Assembly: GCF_020404405.1 (NCBI RefSeq)
Contig: NZ_JAIZDA010000001.1
Coordinates: 1-64,000, forward strand
DNA: 64,000 bases
From: Novosphingobium sp. FKTRR1
Lineage (GTDB): Bacteria; Pseudomonadota; Alphaproteobacteria; Sphingomonadales; Sphingomonadaceae
Reading direction: 5' to 3'
The position numbers and the translations under genes were made by a program. This document shows positions 18,170 through 27,178 of this stretch, piece by piece; the first letter of the stretch is position 1; the number at the start of each line of letters is the position of its first letter. Below the pieces are notes generated by a model. It made no database searches. It was not told where the DNA came from and was given only the letters and a program-made list of their open reading frames with translations.

Positions 18170-19717
18170 TCAGTACGACCGCGCGATCAGGATCGTCTCG
18201 ACCGCCGGTTCGCCGGTGAACGGGCACGTGCCGCCCGGCGCGGGTGCGTTCAGCGGGGTGTTGCGGATCGTCAGCTTCAACGCCTTGAGCTGTTCGACCA
18301 CGGCGTCGAGCGCCGGGCCGGTCGGGCGCGACCAGCCAAGCTGGACCCAACCCGGAAACCTGCGATCTTCGGCGAAGTAGGCGGCGAGGCCTGCCAGATC
18401 GCTCACCCCCGTTTCGATCTGCGCGTCGCGTCGTGCGGTGGCTTCGGCGTGGAGCGCCGACTGGACCGCTTCGAGTTCGCCGACGGCCGCTGCGACGAAC
18501 GCCTCACGCGGCTGTCCGACGAAGTTGACCTTGCCATCCTCGCGCCACAGGCGGTCGCGGCGGACCACTGAAACCTGACCGCCAGCAGCATCGCGTCCGC
18601 CGATTTCAAGGATCAGCGGCACGCCCTTCTTGACCCAGGCCCAGCGCTTTTGCGTTGCCTTGCCGGGGCGCTTGTCGAGCAGCACCCGCACCCGTTCGTC
18701 GAACACCGACAGGCTGGCGAGTTCCTTGCGCAGCGCATCGCAGTACGTCAACAACGCCTCGTCCTCGTCGTTGTCGCGCAGCATCGGCAGGATAACGATC
18801 TGCTGCGGCGCCACTTGCGGCGGGGTGCGCAGGCCATCATCATCGCCGTGGGTCATGATGACGCCGCCGATCATCCGGGTCGAAACGCCCCAGCTTGTCG
18901 TGTGGGCAAGGGTTTGCTGGCCTTCCTTGTCCTGATAGCGGATGCCCGCAGCCTCGGCAAAAGTCGTGCCCAGATAGTGTGAGGTGCCTGCCTGCAGCGC
19001 TTTGCCGTCCTGCATCATCGCCTCGATCGAGAATGTCTCGACCGCGCCGGGAAAGCGCTCGTTTTCAGGCTTCGGTCCAGCAATGACCGGCATGGCCAGC
19101 ACGTCTTCGGCAAAGCTGCGGTACATTTCCAACGCGCGCAGCGTTTCGACCATGGCGTCGGCCTCGTCCGCATGCGCGGTGTGCCCTTCCTGCCAAAGGA
19201 ACTCGCTGGTGCGCAGGAACATGCGCGTGCGCATTTCCCAGCGCACGACATTGGCCCATTGGTTGGTCAGCAGCGGAAGATCGCGCCAGCTTTGGATCCA
19301 GCGCGCCATCGCCGCGCCGATCACCGTTTCCGATGTGGGCCGCACGACAAGCGGCTCCTCGAGCTTGGCCTCGGGATCGGGGATAAGGCCGCCCTTGCCG
19401 TCGGCGATCAGGCGGTGGTGGGTAACCACGGCCATTTCCTTGGCGAAACCTTCCACGTGGTCGGCTTCCTTGGCGAAGTACGACAGCGGAATGAACAGCG
19501 GGAAATAGCAGTTTTCGACGCCCGCTTCCTTGATGCGCGCGTCCATCAGCTTCTGGATACGCTCCCAGATGCCATAGCCCCAGGGCTTGATCACCATGCA
19601 ACCGCGCACACCGGATTCTTCGGCGAGTTCTGCTTCGGAGATCACCGCCTGATACCACTGGGCGAAGTCTTCTTCGCGGGTGACGGGCAGGGCGTGGCGG
19701 ATCTTTGCTTGGGTCAT
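18170..19717 (-). CDS. proS: Prolyl-tRNA synthetase, archaeal/eukaryal-like type
   Basis: 515-residue class II synthetase. The N-terminus (REEDFAQWYQAVISEAELAE), KPWGYGIWERIQ and RPTSETVIGAAMARWIQSW with SHYLG and GVSTRMIGG match ProRS of the eukaryal/archaeal type (type 3). It has no bacterial insertion editing domain between motifs 2 and 3 and ends in an aromatic residue (IARSY), as type 3 enzymes do. The common bacterial ProRS differs at these blocks. The start MTQAKIRHALPVTREEDF fits the family. Confidence 0.92.
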   Translation of the reverse strand: MTQAKIRHALPVTREEDFAQWYQAVISEAELAEESGVRGCMVIKPWGYGIWERIQKLMDARIKEAGVENCYFPLFIPLSYFAKEADHVEGFAKEMAVVTHHRLIADGKGGLIPDPEAKLEEPLVVRPTSETVIGAAMARWIQSWRDLPLLTNQWANVVRWEMRTRMFLRTSEFLWQEGHTAHADEADAMVETLRALEMYRSFAEDVLAMPVIAGPKPENERFPGAVETFSIEAMMQDGKALQAGTSHYLGTTFAEAAGIRYQDKEGQQTLAHTTSWGVSTRMIGGVIMTHGDDDGLRTPPQVAPQQIVILPMLRDNDEDEALLTYCDALRKELASLSVFDERVRVLLDKRPGKATQKRWAWVKKGVPLILEIGGRDAAGGQVSVVRRDRLWREDGKVNFVGQPREAFVAAAVGELEAVQSALHAEATARRDAQIETGVSDLAGLAAYFAEDRRFPGWVQLGWSRPTGPALDAVVEQLKALKLTIRNTPLNAPAPGGTCPFTGEPAVETILIARSY

Positions 19718-19857
19718 GCGCAGCCGGTTACGGCCGCAAGGGGATTCGGGCAACCGTCAAACCGCACCGATCCGTGCCGACGATCGGATAAGGCCCCACA
19801 TGCACCTGCATCGATGGAGCCAAGGCGGAGGGACAAAGCCCCCCGCCCAGCCTTTGA

Positions 19858-20427
19858 TCACTTGATCAATTGATCGAGTTTCTTTTGCATGTCAGCCATT
19901 TGCTGCCGCAACACATCGAGTTCGCCACCTTCCGCGGCGGGCGCGGTCGGCCGTTCTGCATCACGCGCTGGTTGCTGGCCCGCTGCGGGTGCGAATGCTG
20001 CTGCCGCCGCCTTGAACAGTTCGACATTGCGCTGCGCAATCTGGGCGAGCGGATTGGCGCCGATGCTGTCCTCGATCGCCTTGCGCAGCTTCACCTGATT
20101 CTCGCGGAAATGTTCCATCGATGCTTCAAGGTAACCGGGCAGAAGAGCCTGCATCGAATTACCGTACATCGAGATCAACTGGCGAAGAAAATTGGTCGGA
20201 AGCATCTGTTCGCCAGTTGCTTCTTCCTCCATGATGATCTGCGTCAGAATGGTGTGCGTCAGATCAGCGCCCGTCTTGGCATCGGTGACTTTGAAGTCCA
20301 CGTTGTCTTTAACCATCTGCGCCAGGTGATCTAGCGTGATGTAGCTTGATGTACGGGTATTATACAGCCGACGATTGGCATATTTCTTGATGACGACGGT
20401 GTCACCTTCATTGTTTTTGTTAGCCAT
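19858..20427 (-). CDS. phaR: PHA synthesis repressor PhaR
   Basis: 189 residues. The N-terminal block IKKYANRRLYNTRTSSYITL is the PHB/PHA accumulation regulator DNA-binding domain, followed by the PHB accumulation regulatory domain (LTQIIMEEE... FLRQLISMYG) and a coiled C-terminus (LRQQMADMQKKLDQLIK). PhaR represses phasin and PHA genes and is titrated by PHA granules. A strong GGAGG precedes the ATG, and the promoter carries clustered TTGC/TGCA words. The phaC/phaP partners are not in the window. Confidence 0.93.
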   Translation of the reverse strand: MANKNNEGDTVVIKKYANRRLYNTRTSSYITLDHLAQMVKDNVDFKVTDAKTGADLTHTILTQIIMEEEATGEQMLPTNFLRQLISMYGNSMQALLPGYLEASMEHFRENQVKLRKAIEDSIGANPLAQIAQRNVELFKAAAAAFAPAAGQQPARDAERPTAPAAEGGELDVLRQQMADMQKKLDQLIK

Positions 20428-20439
20428 TTGCGCGCACCC

Positions 20440-20490
20440 TCCTGGGATTTTTGCATGCTTAGCAGATGCAACATGTGCAGCGCAACAAAG
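20440..20490 (-). promoter_or_regulatory. TGCA-rich phaR promoter, candidate autoregulatory site
   Basis: Upstream of phaR, between 20451 and 20486, the minus strand reads TTGCGCTGCACATG, then TTGCATCTGC, then AAGCATGCAA. This is three TTGC/TGCA words in 36 bp. PhaR regulators of alphaproteobacteria are reported to bind TGC/GCA-type inverted sites in their own and phasin promoters, so autoregulation is plausible. No footprint is visible from sequence alone. Confidence 0.4.
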
Positions 20491-20516
20491 GTCGACGAAA
20501 TAGCGTCAAAATGCTC

Positions 20517-21578
20517 CTATCGGGCAAACCGTCGGCCGAGCAAGGTGAACAATTCGTACTGCGACAGTCCGCTGCTTCGCGCCGCGGCAACCGGATCATA
20601 GGCGACATCAAGCCAGTCGCCCTCCTTCAGATCGCGGGCGTTACTTGCATCGACAATTGTCATGTCCATCGAAATACGCCCAAGCACCGGCAGTTGCTGG
20701 TCTTTCCAGATCATTGCCCCCTTGCCGCCCGACCAGCACCGCAAGTAACCATCGGCATACCCGAGCGCGACGATGGCCGCGCGCATCGGTGCTGATGCGG
20801 TGAACGTAGCATTGTAGCCCACGCGATCCTCTGGCTGCAGATCACGCAATTGGATGATCGCCGCCTGCGGACGGGCCACTTGCCGGATTATCGCGGCCTG
20901 CTCGGGTCGGGCAATACCACCATAAAGCGCCAATCCTGGGCGGGTCAGGTCGAAATGGTAGTCCGCGCCAAGGCTGATTCCGGCGCTGTTGGCGAGCGCA
21001 AACCGGCGGGCGGGCACCGTCGCGCGGACCTCGGCAAACCGCGCAAGCTGCACCGCGTTTTGCGGCACATCCTCGTCCGCACTGGCGAGATGACTGTGGC
21101 AACAATCGATGTCGAGGCCGTGCAGCAGCGGATCGCCAAGGTCGGCGAGCGGCAGGCCCAGCCGGTTGATCCCGGTGTCAACCATCAGGTCGCAGCGTCC
21201 CCCGCCCCCCGCCAGCCAGCGGCGTACCTGATCAAGCGAGTTGAGTACCGGCCGCACTCCGGTGGCACGTGCAAAAGCAACGTCGGCGTCAGTCAAAGGT
21301 CCGTGCAACACGGCAAGATCGGCGGGCGGCACATGGGCAAGGACGGCGGGCACCTCTTGCCAGTGCGCCACGAACCAGTCGCGGCACCCGGCCTCGGCCA
21401 AAACCGGCACAACCGCAGCCGCGCCAAGGCCATAGGCATCAGCCTTGACTGCCGCTCCAGCCCGCGCCGCGCCGGATGCCGCGTTCAACACGCGCCAGTT
21501 GGCGGCAAGTGCATGGGTGTCGAGCCTCAGCCTCAGCGGCGATGGCGGCAATTCGGCTAAGGAAATGGACTCAGGCAT
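20517..21578 (-). CDS. alr: Alanine racemase
   Basis: 353-residue fold-III PLP enzyme that makes D-Ala for peptidoglycan. The PLP lysine is in AVKADAYGLGA (about residue 45), and the second catalytic residue, Tyr, is in RVGYNATF of the C-terminal beta domain; ISMDMTIVD is also conserved. The ATG at 21578 overlaps the 3' end of the MHS transporter gene by eight bases; another in-frame ATG at 21587 is possible. It is a little short, but all core blocks are present. Confidence 0.93.
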   Translation of the reverse strand: MPESISLAELPPSPLRLRLDTHALAANWRVLNAASGAARAGAAVKADAYGLGAAAVVPVLAEAGCRDWFVAHWQEVPAVLAHVPPADLAVLHGPLTDADVAFARATGVRPVLNSLDQVRRWLAGGGGRCDLMVDTGINRLGLPLADLGDPLLHGLDIDCCHSHLASADEDVPQNAVQLARFAEVRATVPARRFALANSAGISLGADYHFDLTRPGLALYGGIARPEQAAIIRQVARPQAAIIQLRDLQPEDRVGYNATFTASAPMRAAIVALGYADGYLRCWSGGKGAMIWKDQQLPVLGRISMDMTIVDASNARDLKEGDWLDVAYDPVAAARSSGLSQYELFTLLGRRFAR

Positions 21579-23199
21579 TGTCACCATATTCGCGCGGCGG
21601 TCCGCCCTTCAGTCCCCACACCGAAACGACGAGCGCGATCAGCACGACCACCCATGTGTACCACAAGCCGGCATAGGGATCGCCCGATTGCGCGGCAATC
21701 AGGCTTGAGATGAATGGCAGAAATCCGCCAAAATAGCCGGTGCCGATGTGATAGGGGATCGACATCGAGCTATAGCGGATGCGCGGCGGGAACATCTCGG
21801 CCAGCAGTGCCGCCACCGGGCCATACGTCGCCCCCGACAGCGCCATCACGAGTACCAGACCGAGCACGATCAGCACCGATTGACCAAAGGCGGGCTGCGC
21901 CTTGGTGAAATCGTATCCGGCATCGCCAAGCAGGGCCTGCAACGCCTTGGCGCGCGCCTTCTTGTCGGGCCAGGGATAGGTATCGAGGGGAAGCGGACTG
22001 GTGCCAGCGCTCAATGCAAGCGTCTGTGCGGGGCGGACGGTATAGGTCACGCCCGACGCGGACAGGTCGGCCAGCAGCTTGCCGCAGGCTGTCGGTTGAT
22101 CAGTGGCAAATGCGTTGAAGCTGCAGTCCGGCCCCTGCACCACCACCGGTGCGCGCCTAGCGGCTTCGGCAAGGCCGGGATTCGCCGCGCCGCCGACCAG
22201 CCAGAACGCGGGAAACAGCAACGCCAGCGTGGCGACGTAGCCCAGCACGATCGGCAACTTGCGTCCGACTTTGTCCGACAGGTGCCCGAACAGCAGGTTG
22301 AACGGCATGCCGATCACGCAAGCCGCCCCCACGATCAGCTCGGCGGTGGTGTCGTCCACGCGCATCGCGCCTTTCAGGAACGACAGGCCGCTGAACATCG
22401 CGGTGTACCAGATCACCGTCAGCCCTGCGGCCACGCCGAACAGCGCAACGAACAGCCGCCGCAAGTTGCCGGGATAGGTCAGGCTCTCGACGAAAGGGTT
22501 GCCGGCAAGTTCGCCTTGCGCCTTCATCGCCTGAAACACCGGGCTCTCCGACAGCTTGAGCCTCATCCACAGCGACACCGCCAGCAACGCCAGACTGAGC
22601 ACGAAGGGCACGCGCCAGCCCCACTCCGACCATGTCTGCGCGCTCATCATGGCCTTGCACGACAGCACCACGATCAGGCTGAGCACAAAGCCGCCCATCA
22701 CGCTGGCCTGAATGAAGCTGGTGTAGAAACCGCGGCGTCCCGCTGGCGCATGTTCGGCGACGTAGACAGCGGCGCCGCCATATTCCCCGCCAAGCGCAAG
22801 GCCCTGCAGAATGCGCAGGCTGATGACGAGTACCGGCGCCGCATAGCCGATCGTCGCGGCCGAGGGCACAAGCCCGACACCAGCGGTCGCCACGCCCATC
22901 AGCAGCACAGTGACCAGAAAGGTGTACTTGCGGCCCAAGCGGTCGCCCAGAAAGCCGAACAACACCGCGCCGAGCGGGCGGAACCCGAAACCGACCGCGA
23001 ACACCAGCCAGAACAGTAGCATTTCCAGCGTGGCGTTGCCGGTAGGGAAGAACGCTTTCGACAGGATCGACCCAAGCGTGCCGTAGATGAAAAAGTCGTA
23101 CCATTCGAACACGGTGCCCGCCGATGAGGCAGCAATCACCAGACGCATGTCGGCAGCGCTTGGCTCTGCCTGTACTCCTGCGTGATCCACTCCGGCCAT
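21571..23199 (-). CDS. MHS-family (proline/betaine-like) MFS transporter
   Basis: 542 residues with twelve predicted membrane helices. GTVFEWYDFFIYG at helix 1, GDRLGRKYTF in loop 2-3 and the GLALGGEYGGAAVY block are typical of metabolite:H+ symporters (ShiA/KgtP/ProP type). Unusually, a soluble region of roughly 80 residues, including two Cys (GPDCSFNAF and PTACGKLL), is inserted around residues 345-440, probably in the periplasm. The ribosome-binding site AGGA precedes the ATG at 23199. The substrate is unknown. Confidence 0.87.
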   Translation of the reverse strand: MAGVDHAGVQAEPSAADMRLVIAASSAGTVFEWYDFFIYGTLGSILSKAFFPTGNATLEMLLFWLVFAVGFGFRPLGAVLFGFLGDRLGRKYTFLVTVLLMGVATAGVGLVPSAATIGYAAPVLVISLRILQGLALGGEYGGAAVYVAEHAPAGRRGFYTSFIQASVMGGFVLSLIVVLSCKAMMSAQTWSEWGWRVPFVLSLALLAVSLWMRLKLSESPVFQAMKAQGELAGNPFVESLTYPGNLRRLFVALFGVAAGLTVIWYTAMFSGLSFLKGAMRVDDTTAELIVGAACVIGMPFNLLFGHLSDKVGRKLPIVLGYVATLALLFPAFWLVGGAANPGLAEAARRAPVVVQGPDCSFNAFATDQPTACGKLLADLSASGVTYTVRPAQTLALSAGTSPLPLDTYPWPDKKARAKALQALLGDAGYDFTKAQPAFGQSVLIVLGLVLVMALSGATYGPVAALLAEMFPPRIRYSSMSIPYHIGTGYFGGFLPFISSLIAAQSGDPYAGLWYTWVVVLIALVVSVWGLKGGPPREYGDNA

Positions 23200-23295
23200 C
23201 CCCGTTCCTTTTTCCACGTCTTTGCCAGCTTCAATCCGGACCGGCCCCGGAGCGTCTGCCGTGATCAGTCCGCTGCCCTAGCGAAACCGGGCATA

Positions 23296-23718
23296 TCAGG
23301 AAAGCGCCGCAAGCGCTGCATCCCAAGCCAGAACGATCGCGCCATGCCGCGCCGGATACGCTTGCGCAGGCGCGATCAAGGCGATGCCGGGCCAGTCGGG
23401 TAGCGGTCCGTCACCCTTCAGCCAGTCGTCAATCTGCTGACGCCCCTCGGCGATATCGGCACGGCTGCGCCCGATCGCGCTTTGGGCAAAAACGTGCGCG
23501 GCGGCCTGACCAACGGCGCAAGCGTGCGGGCGAAGGCCGAGCCGCGTGATCGTGCCATCCTCTGCAATGTCGAGCGCCAGCGCGATACCGCTGCCGCACG
23601 AGCGCGACCGCGCCTCGCCCTGCAAGGGCAGCGATGGTTCCCACGGCCAGTTTGCCAGCGCGGTAGCCGCAGCAAGGATTTCAGGCGTGTAAAGTCCGCG
23701 CGCGGCAGTGAAGGCCAC
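23296..23718 (-). CDS. Fe-S scaffold-like protein (SufU/NifU N-type), third Cys missing
   Basis: About 140 residues starting at a GTG one base after the cvpA stop. YTPEILAAATAL, RSRSCGSGIALALDI and LRPHACAVGQAAAH match the NifU/IscU N-terminal fold and hold the first two cluster cysteines. The third cysteine, expected just before the LAWxAL motif near the C-terminus, is absent: the sequence there is ARHGAIVLAWDAAL. It may therefore be a degenerate or divergent scaffold. It is coupled to cvpA and radA, not to suf genes. Confidence 0.75.
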   Translation of the reverse strand: MAFTAARGLYTPEILAAATALANWPWEPSLPLQGEARSRSCGSGIALALDIAEDGTITRLGLRPHACAVGQAAAHVFAQSAIGRSRADIAEGRQQIDDWLKGDGPLPDWPGIALIAPAQAYPARHGAIVLAWDAALAALS

Positions 23719-23719
23719 C

Positions 23720-24340
23720 TCAATCGACCTTGGCTGGCGCGCGGTGGTGCGACTTGTGCGGACGTGATGCGGACGTGTGATGCGGCCCGTTACCGGACAA
23801 GGCATCATCCGAAGCTTTCGCGTCCGGGTTGGCAGCGGCGTCCGCAGCTGCTGCGCGGCGTTGGGCGATCAGGGTCAGCAGTTCCTCGCTTGCGGCATTG
23901 AGGAAGGGGTAGGTCCGCCCCTTGACGATCCACACCGGCCGTCCCTTGGGGCCCCACACCACGTCATAGGCAAACACGATCAAGGCAAAGGCCATGACCA
24001 TCACGATGAAGCCCTTGACCGCGCCGAAACCGAAGCCGAGCACGCGATCGATCGGCCCGAGCATCGAATTGAGGCTTGCCTCTCCCAAATGGCGGCCGAT
24101 CATCGCGGTGACGAAATAGGGAACGATCAGCAGGATCGCGAAGGCCAGAACACCCGCGCCCGTCTGCCCCGGCAAGTGCGGTTCCAGCCATTCGGTCAGC
24201 GGTTCATGGGCATAGTGCACCGCCAGCAGCGATATGCACCATGCGGCAAGCGACAGCACTTCGCGGATGAAGCCGCGAAAGAAACCGCCGATCGCGCAAA
24301 CCGCGACGACCAGAAAGACAACGTAATCGAAGCCGGTCAT
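23720..24340 (-). CDS. cvpA: CvpA family membrane protein
   Basis: 206 residues with four hydrophobic segments in the first 135 residues (start DYVVFLVVAVCAIGGFFRGF, then IREVLSLAAWCISLLAV). The GFxRGFIREVLSLAAW pattern marks the CvpA family, linked to colicin V production and envelope stress in other bacteria. The C-terminal 50 residues are a low-complexity cytoplasmic tail rich in Ala, Asp and His (HHTSASRPHKSHHR). It sits 12 nt after radA. Confidence 0.9.
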   Translation of the reverse strand: MTGFDYVVFLVVAVCAIGGFFRGFIREVLSLAAWCISLLAVHYAHEPLTEWLEPHLPGQTGAGVLAFAILLIVPYFVTAMIGRHLGEASLNSMLGPIDRVLGFGFGAVKGFIVMVMAFALIVFAYDVVWGPKGRPVWIVKGRTYPFLNAASEELLTLIAQRRAAAADAAANPDAKASDDALSGNGPHHTSASRPHKSHHRAPAKVD

Positions 24341-24352
24341 GATCCCTCGTGT

Positions 24353-25720
24353 CTAGGAACCACCTACAATGCGGTCAACGAGATTTGGCAGCAGTCGCAA
24401 CGCGGTATAGGCAAGGCCCGCGACGGGTTCGCCGCCGCCATCCGGGCCATAGGCACGAGTAAAGCCGAGTTTGGCTGATTCCTTGGTGCGGATTCCAGCG
24501 TGGGCGACGGGCCGCACCTCACCTGCCAGCGAAACTTCCCCGAACCACGCGGCATCGCCGGGTAGCGGGCGGTCGGCCAACGCCGAGACGAGCGCTGCCG
24601 CCACCGCAAGGTCTGCCGCCGGATCGGTTAGCCGATAGCCGCCCGCGACGGTGATATAGACTTCAGCGGTGGAAAAGTTGAGGCCGCAGCGCGCCTCAAG
24701 CACCGCAAGCAGCATCGCCAGCCGCCCGCTGTCCCAGCCGACCACCGCGCGGCGTGGTGTCGCTCCGCTTTGCAGACGTACCGTCAGCGCCTGAATTTCG
24801 ACCAGCACTGGCCGCGTGCCTTCAAGCGCCGGAAACACCGCGCTTCCGGCAACGGTATCCGGCCGGCCCGAGAGGAACAGCAGCGAGGGATTGCCGACTT
24901 CTTCAAGCCCCGCGCCCGCCATCGCGAAAACGCCGATCTCGTCCACCGCGCCGAAGCGGTTCTTGAGTGCGCGCAGGATACGATACTGGTGGCTGCGCTC
25001 GCCCTCAAAGCTCATCACCACATCGACCATGTGTTCGAGCACGCGCGGCCCTGCGATCGAACCGTCCTTGGTCACGTGCCCGACGAGCACCAGCGCCACG
25101 CCGTTTTCCTTGGCATAGCGGATCAGTTCGAAAGCGCTGGCGCGGACCTGGCTGACGGTACCCGGCGCCCCTTCGATCTGGTCGGAATGCATCGTCTGGA
25201 TCGAATCGATGACCAGCAAGGCGGGCGGCTCAACCGTGGCGAGCGAAGTCAGGATATCGCGGACCGAAGTGGCCGCAGCCAGTCGAACGGGTGCCTTGCC
25301 AAGGCCAAGCCGGTCGGCGCGCAGCCGCACCTGCCCCGAAGCCTCTTCGCCGCTGATGTAGATCGCGCTGGCCCCAGATTGCGCGATCGACGCCGCTGCC
25401 TGCAACAGCAGGGTCGACTTGCCGATGCCGGGATCGCCGCCCATCAGAATGGCCGATCCGGGCACCAGCCCGCCACCCAGCGCGCGGTCGAATTCGGCAA
25501 GGCCCGTTTTGCGCCGCTGCGGCAGCGCAACCGGGTGATCGAGCGAGACGAAGCCGATCATCCGGCCACCGCTGGTCAGATCATGCTTTGACGAAAAGAC
25601 CGTTTCTGCCGCCTCTTCGCCCAGCGTGTTCCACTCGGCGCAATCGGGGCATTGCCCCTGCCAACGGGTGGTGACGCTGCCACAGGCCTGGCAGACATAG
25701 CGACGTTTGGGTTTGGCCAT
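24353..25720 (-). CDS. radA: DNA repair protein RadA
   Basis: 455 residues. The N-terminal zinc finger CQACGSVTTRWQGQCPDC, Walker A GDPGIGKST, the RadA-specific KNRFG motif (ALKNRFGAVDEIG) and a C-terminal Lon-protease-like domain (about 310-455) are all present. RadA is a hexameric RecA-like helicase that helps branch migration in recombinational repair. It is first of the radA-cvpA-scaffold group. Confidence 0.96.
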   Translation of the reverse strand: MAKPKRRYVCQACGSVTTRWQGQCPDCAEWNTLGEEAAETVFSSKHDLTSGGRMIGFVSLDHPVALPQRRKTGLAEFDRALGGGLVPGSAILMGGDPGIGKSTLLLQAAASIAQSGASAIYISGEEASGQVRLRADRLGLGKAPVRLAAATSVRDILTSLATVEPPALLVIDSIQTMHSDQIEGAPGTVSQVRASAFELIRYAKENGVALVLVGHVTKDGSIAGPRVLEHMVDVVMSFEGERSHQYRILRALKNRFGAVDEIGVFAMAGAGLEEVGNPSLLFLSGRPDTVAGSAVFPALEGTRPVLVEIQALTVRLQSGATPRRAVVGWDSGRLAMLLAVLEARCGLNFSTAEVYITVAGGYRLTDPAADLAVAAALVSALADRPLPGDAAWFGEVSLAGEVRPVAHAGIRTKESAKLGFTRAYGPDGGGEPVAGLAYTALRLLPNLVDRIVGGS

Positions 25721-25776
25721 ACGCTCGCTCTACCGCGAACATAACGGGAACACAAGCCCCGCCGCCTGATGAACTG

Positions 25777-27114
25777 TCACCGTTTTGGCAGCAATGCCAG
25801 CGTCTCGGCGGTGAGCGCCTCGGCTGCGGCGGCGATCACCTTGTCCGCCTCGGGCGCCCAGAACGGGCTGTGCAGACCGGGCAGGATCTTGCCATCCTTT
25901 GCCGCTGCATCGATTTCCTCGGCGGGCCGCCCGCCGACCCAGATCAGCAGCGACTGGATGTGTTGCGGATCGGTGCGGGCGATTTCGGCAAAATCTTCGC
26001 CCGCCATTTCGGGGCCGACTTCGCGCACCCGTTCCTCGCCGAACCGGGCGCGCAGCACGGCACCCATCCGCGCGGTCAATTCGGGCGTGTTCCACGTCGC
26101 GCTGCCGTGGGGCTCGCGCACGGTGACGATCGGCATCCGGTCGGCCGGGACGGCGGACGCCTCCGCCTCGGCCTTGGCGATCCGGCGGATGCCGTCTAGC
26201 AGCAACTTGCGCGAGGCATCGGAGTAGCTGCGCACGGTAAGCTGCAACTGCGCCTCGTCCGAGATGATGTTGTGCTTGGCCCCGGCGTGGAACGCGCCGA
26301 CGGTGACGACCGACGGGTCGAACGGGCTGCTTTCGCGGCTAACCAGAGTTTGCAGGCGCATGACGATGGCGCTGGCCAGCACGATCGGATCGCGCGTCAA
26401 TTGCGGATAGGCGCCATGCCCGCCGACGCCACGCACGGTCAGGTCGACCATGTCGACGTTGGCCAGCGCGAAGCCCGGACGCAGCCCGATCGTGCCCGAT
26501 GGCAGGCTGGCGGTATCGTGAAAGGCGATGGTGTAATCGGGCTTGGGAAAGCGGGTGAGCAGTCCGTCGGCCAGCATGGCCAGCGCGCCGCCATTCACCT
26601 CCTCGGCAGGCTGGCCGATCATCACCACGGTGCCCGACCAGTCCTTGCGGTGGCTGGCGAGCAGCCTTGCGGTTTCGATCCACGCGGTCATGTGGGTGTC
26701 ATGGCCGCAAGCGTGCATGATGCCGCTTTCGACCCCGGCGGTGGAAACCCCGCGCGCGGTGCTGGCAAAGGGCAGGCCGGTCTGCTCGACCACCGGCAAT
26801 CCATCCATGTCGGCGCGGATGAGCACGGTCGGCCCCGGACCATTGCGCAGCACGGCGACGACGCCGGTCTTGCCGACTTTCTCGGTCACCTCGAACCCGG
26901 CCTTGCGCGCGGCATCGGCAAGAATCGCCGAGGAGCGTAGTTCCTGGAAGCTCAGCTCGGGGTTCTTGTGCAGATCGCGATAAGTCGCGACCAAGCCGGG
27001 CAGGTCGGCGCGGATCGTCGCGGCGAGGTCATCGGCCGCATGAGCCGACGGGGTGATCAGCGCTGCGGCCGAGGCGGCCAGAATGCTGGCGAATGCGCGG
27101 GTTTTCAGGTTCAT
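25777..27114 (-). CDS. Periplasmic M20D amidohydrolase/peptidase
   Basis: 445 residues with a signal peptide (KTRAFASILAASAAALITPSAHA). The M20 metal motif is HACGHDTHM with RADMDGLPV upstream and GQPAEEVNGGA downstream; GHGAYPQ marks the lid or dimerisation domain. These enzymes release acyl or amino groups from N-acyl amino acids or dipeptides. The upstream ORF extension to 27189 lacks a signal peptide in the right place, so MNLKTRAF at 27114 was chosen. Confidence 0.9.
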   Translation of the reverse strand: MNLKTRAFASILAASAAALITPSAHAADDLAATIRADLPGLVATYRDLHKNPELSFQELRSSAILADAARKAGFEVTEKVGKTGVVAVLRNGPGPTVLIRADMDGLPVVEQTGLPFASTARGVSTAGVESGIMHACGHDTHMTAWIETARLLASHRKDWSGTVVMIGQPAEEVNGGALAMLADGLLTRFPKPDYTIAFHDTASLPSGTIGLRPGFALANVDMVDLTVRGVGGHGAYPQLTRDPIVLASAIVMRLQTLVSRESSPFDPSVVTVGAFHAGAKHNIISDEAQLQLTVRSYSDASRKLLLDGIRRIAKAEAEASAVPADRMPIVTVREPHGSATWNTPELTARMGAVLRARFGEERVREVGPEMAGEDFAEIARTDPQHIQSLLIWVGGRPAEEIDAAAKDGKILPGLHSPFWAPEADKVIAAAAEALTAETLALLPKR

Positions 27115-27178
27115 GCCGCGAAGGCTAGCGGCTGTGCGAAGTGGCGCAACCGGAAAATCGCGGGTTGGCAGTCTCTGA

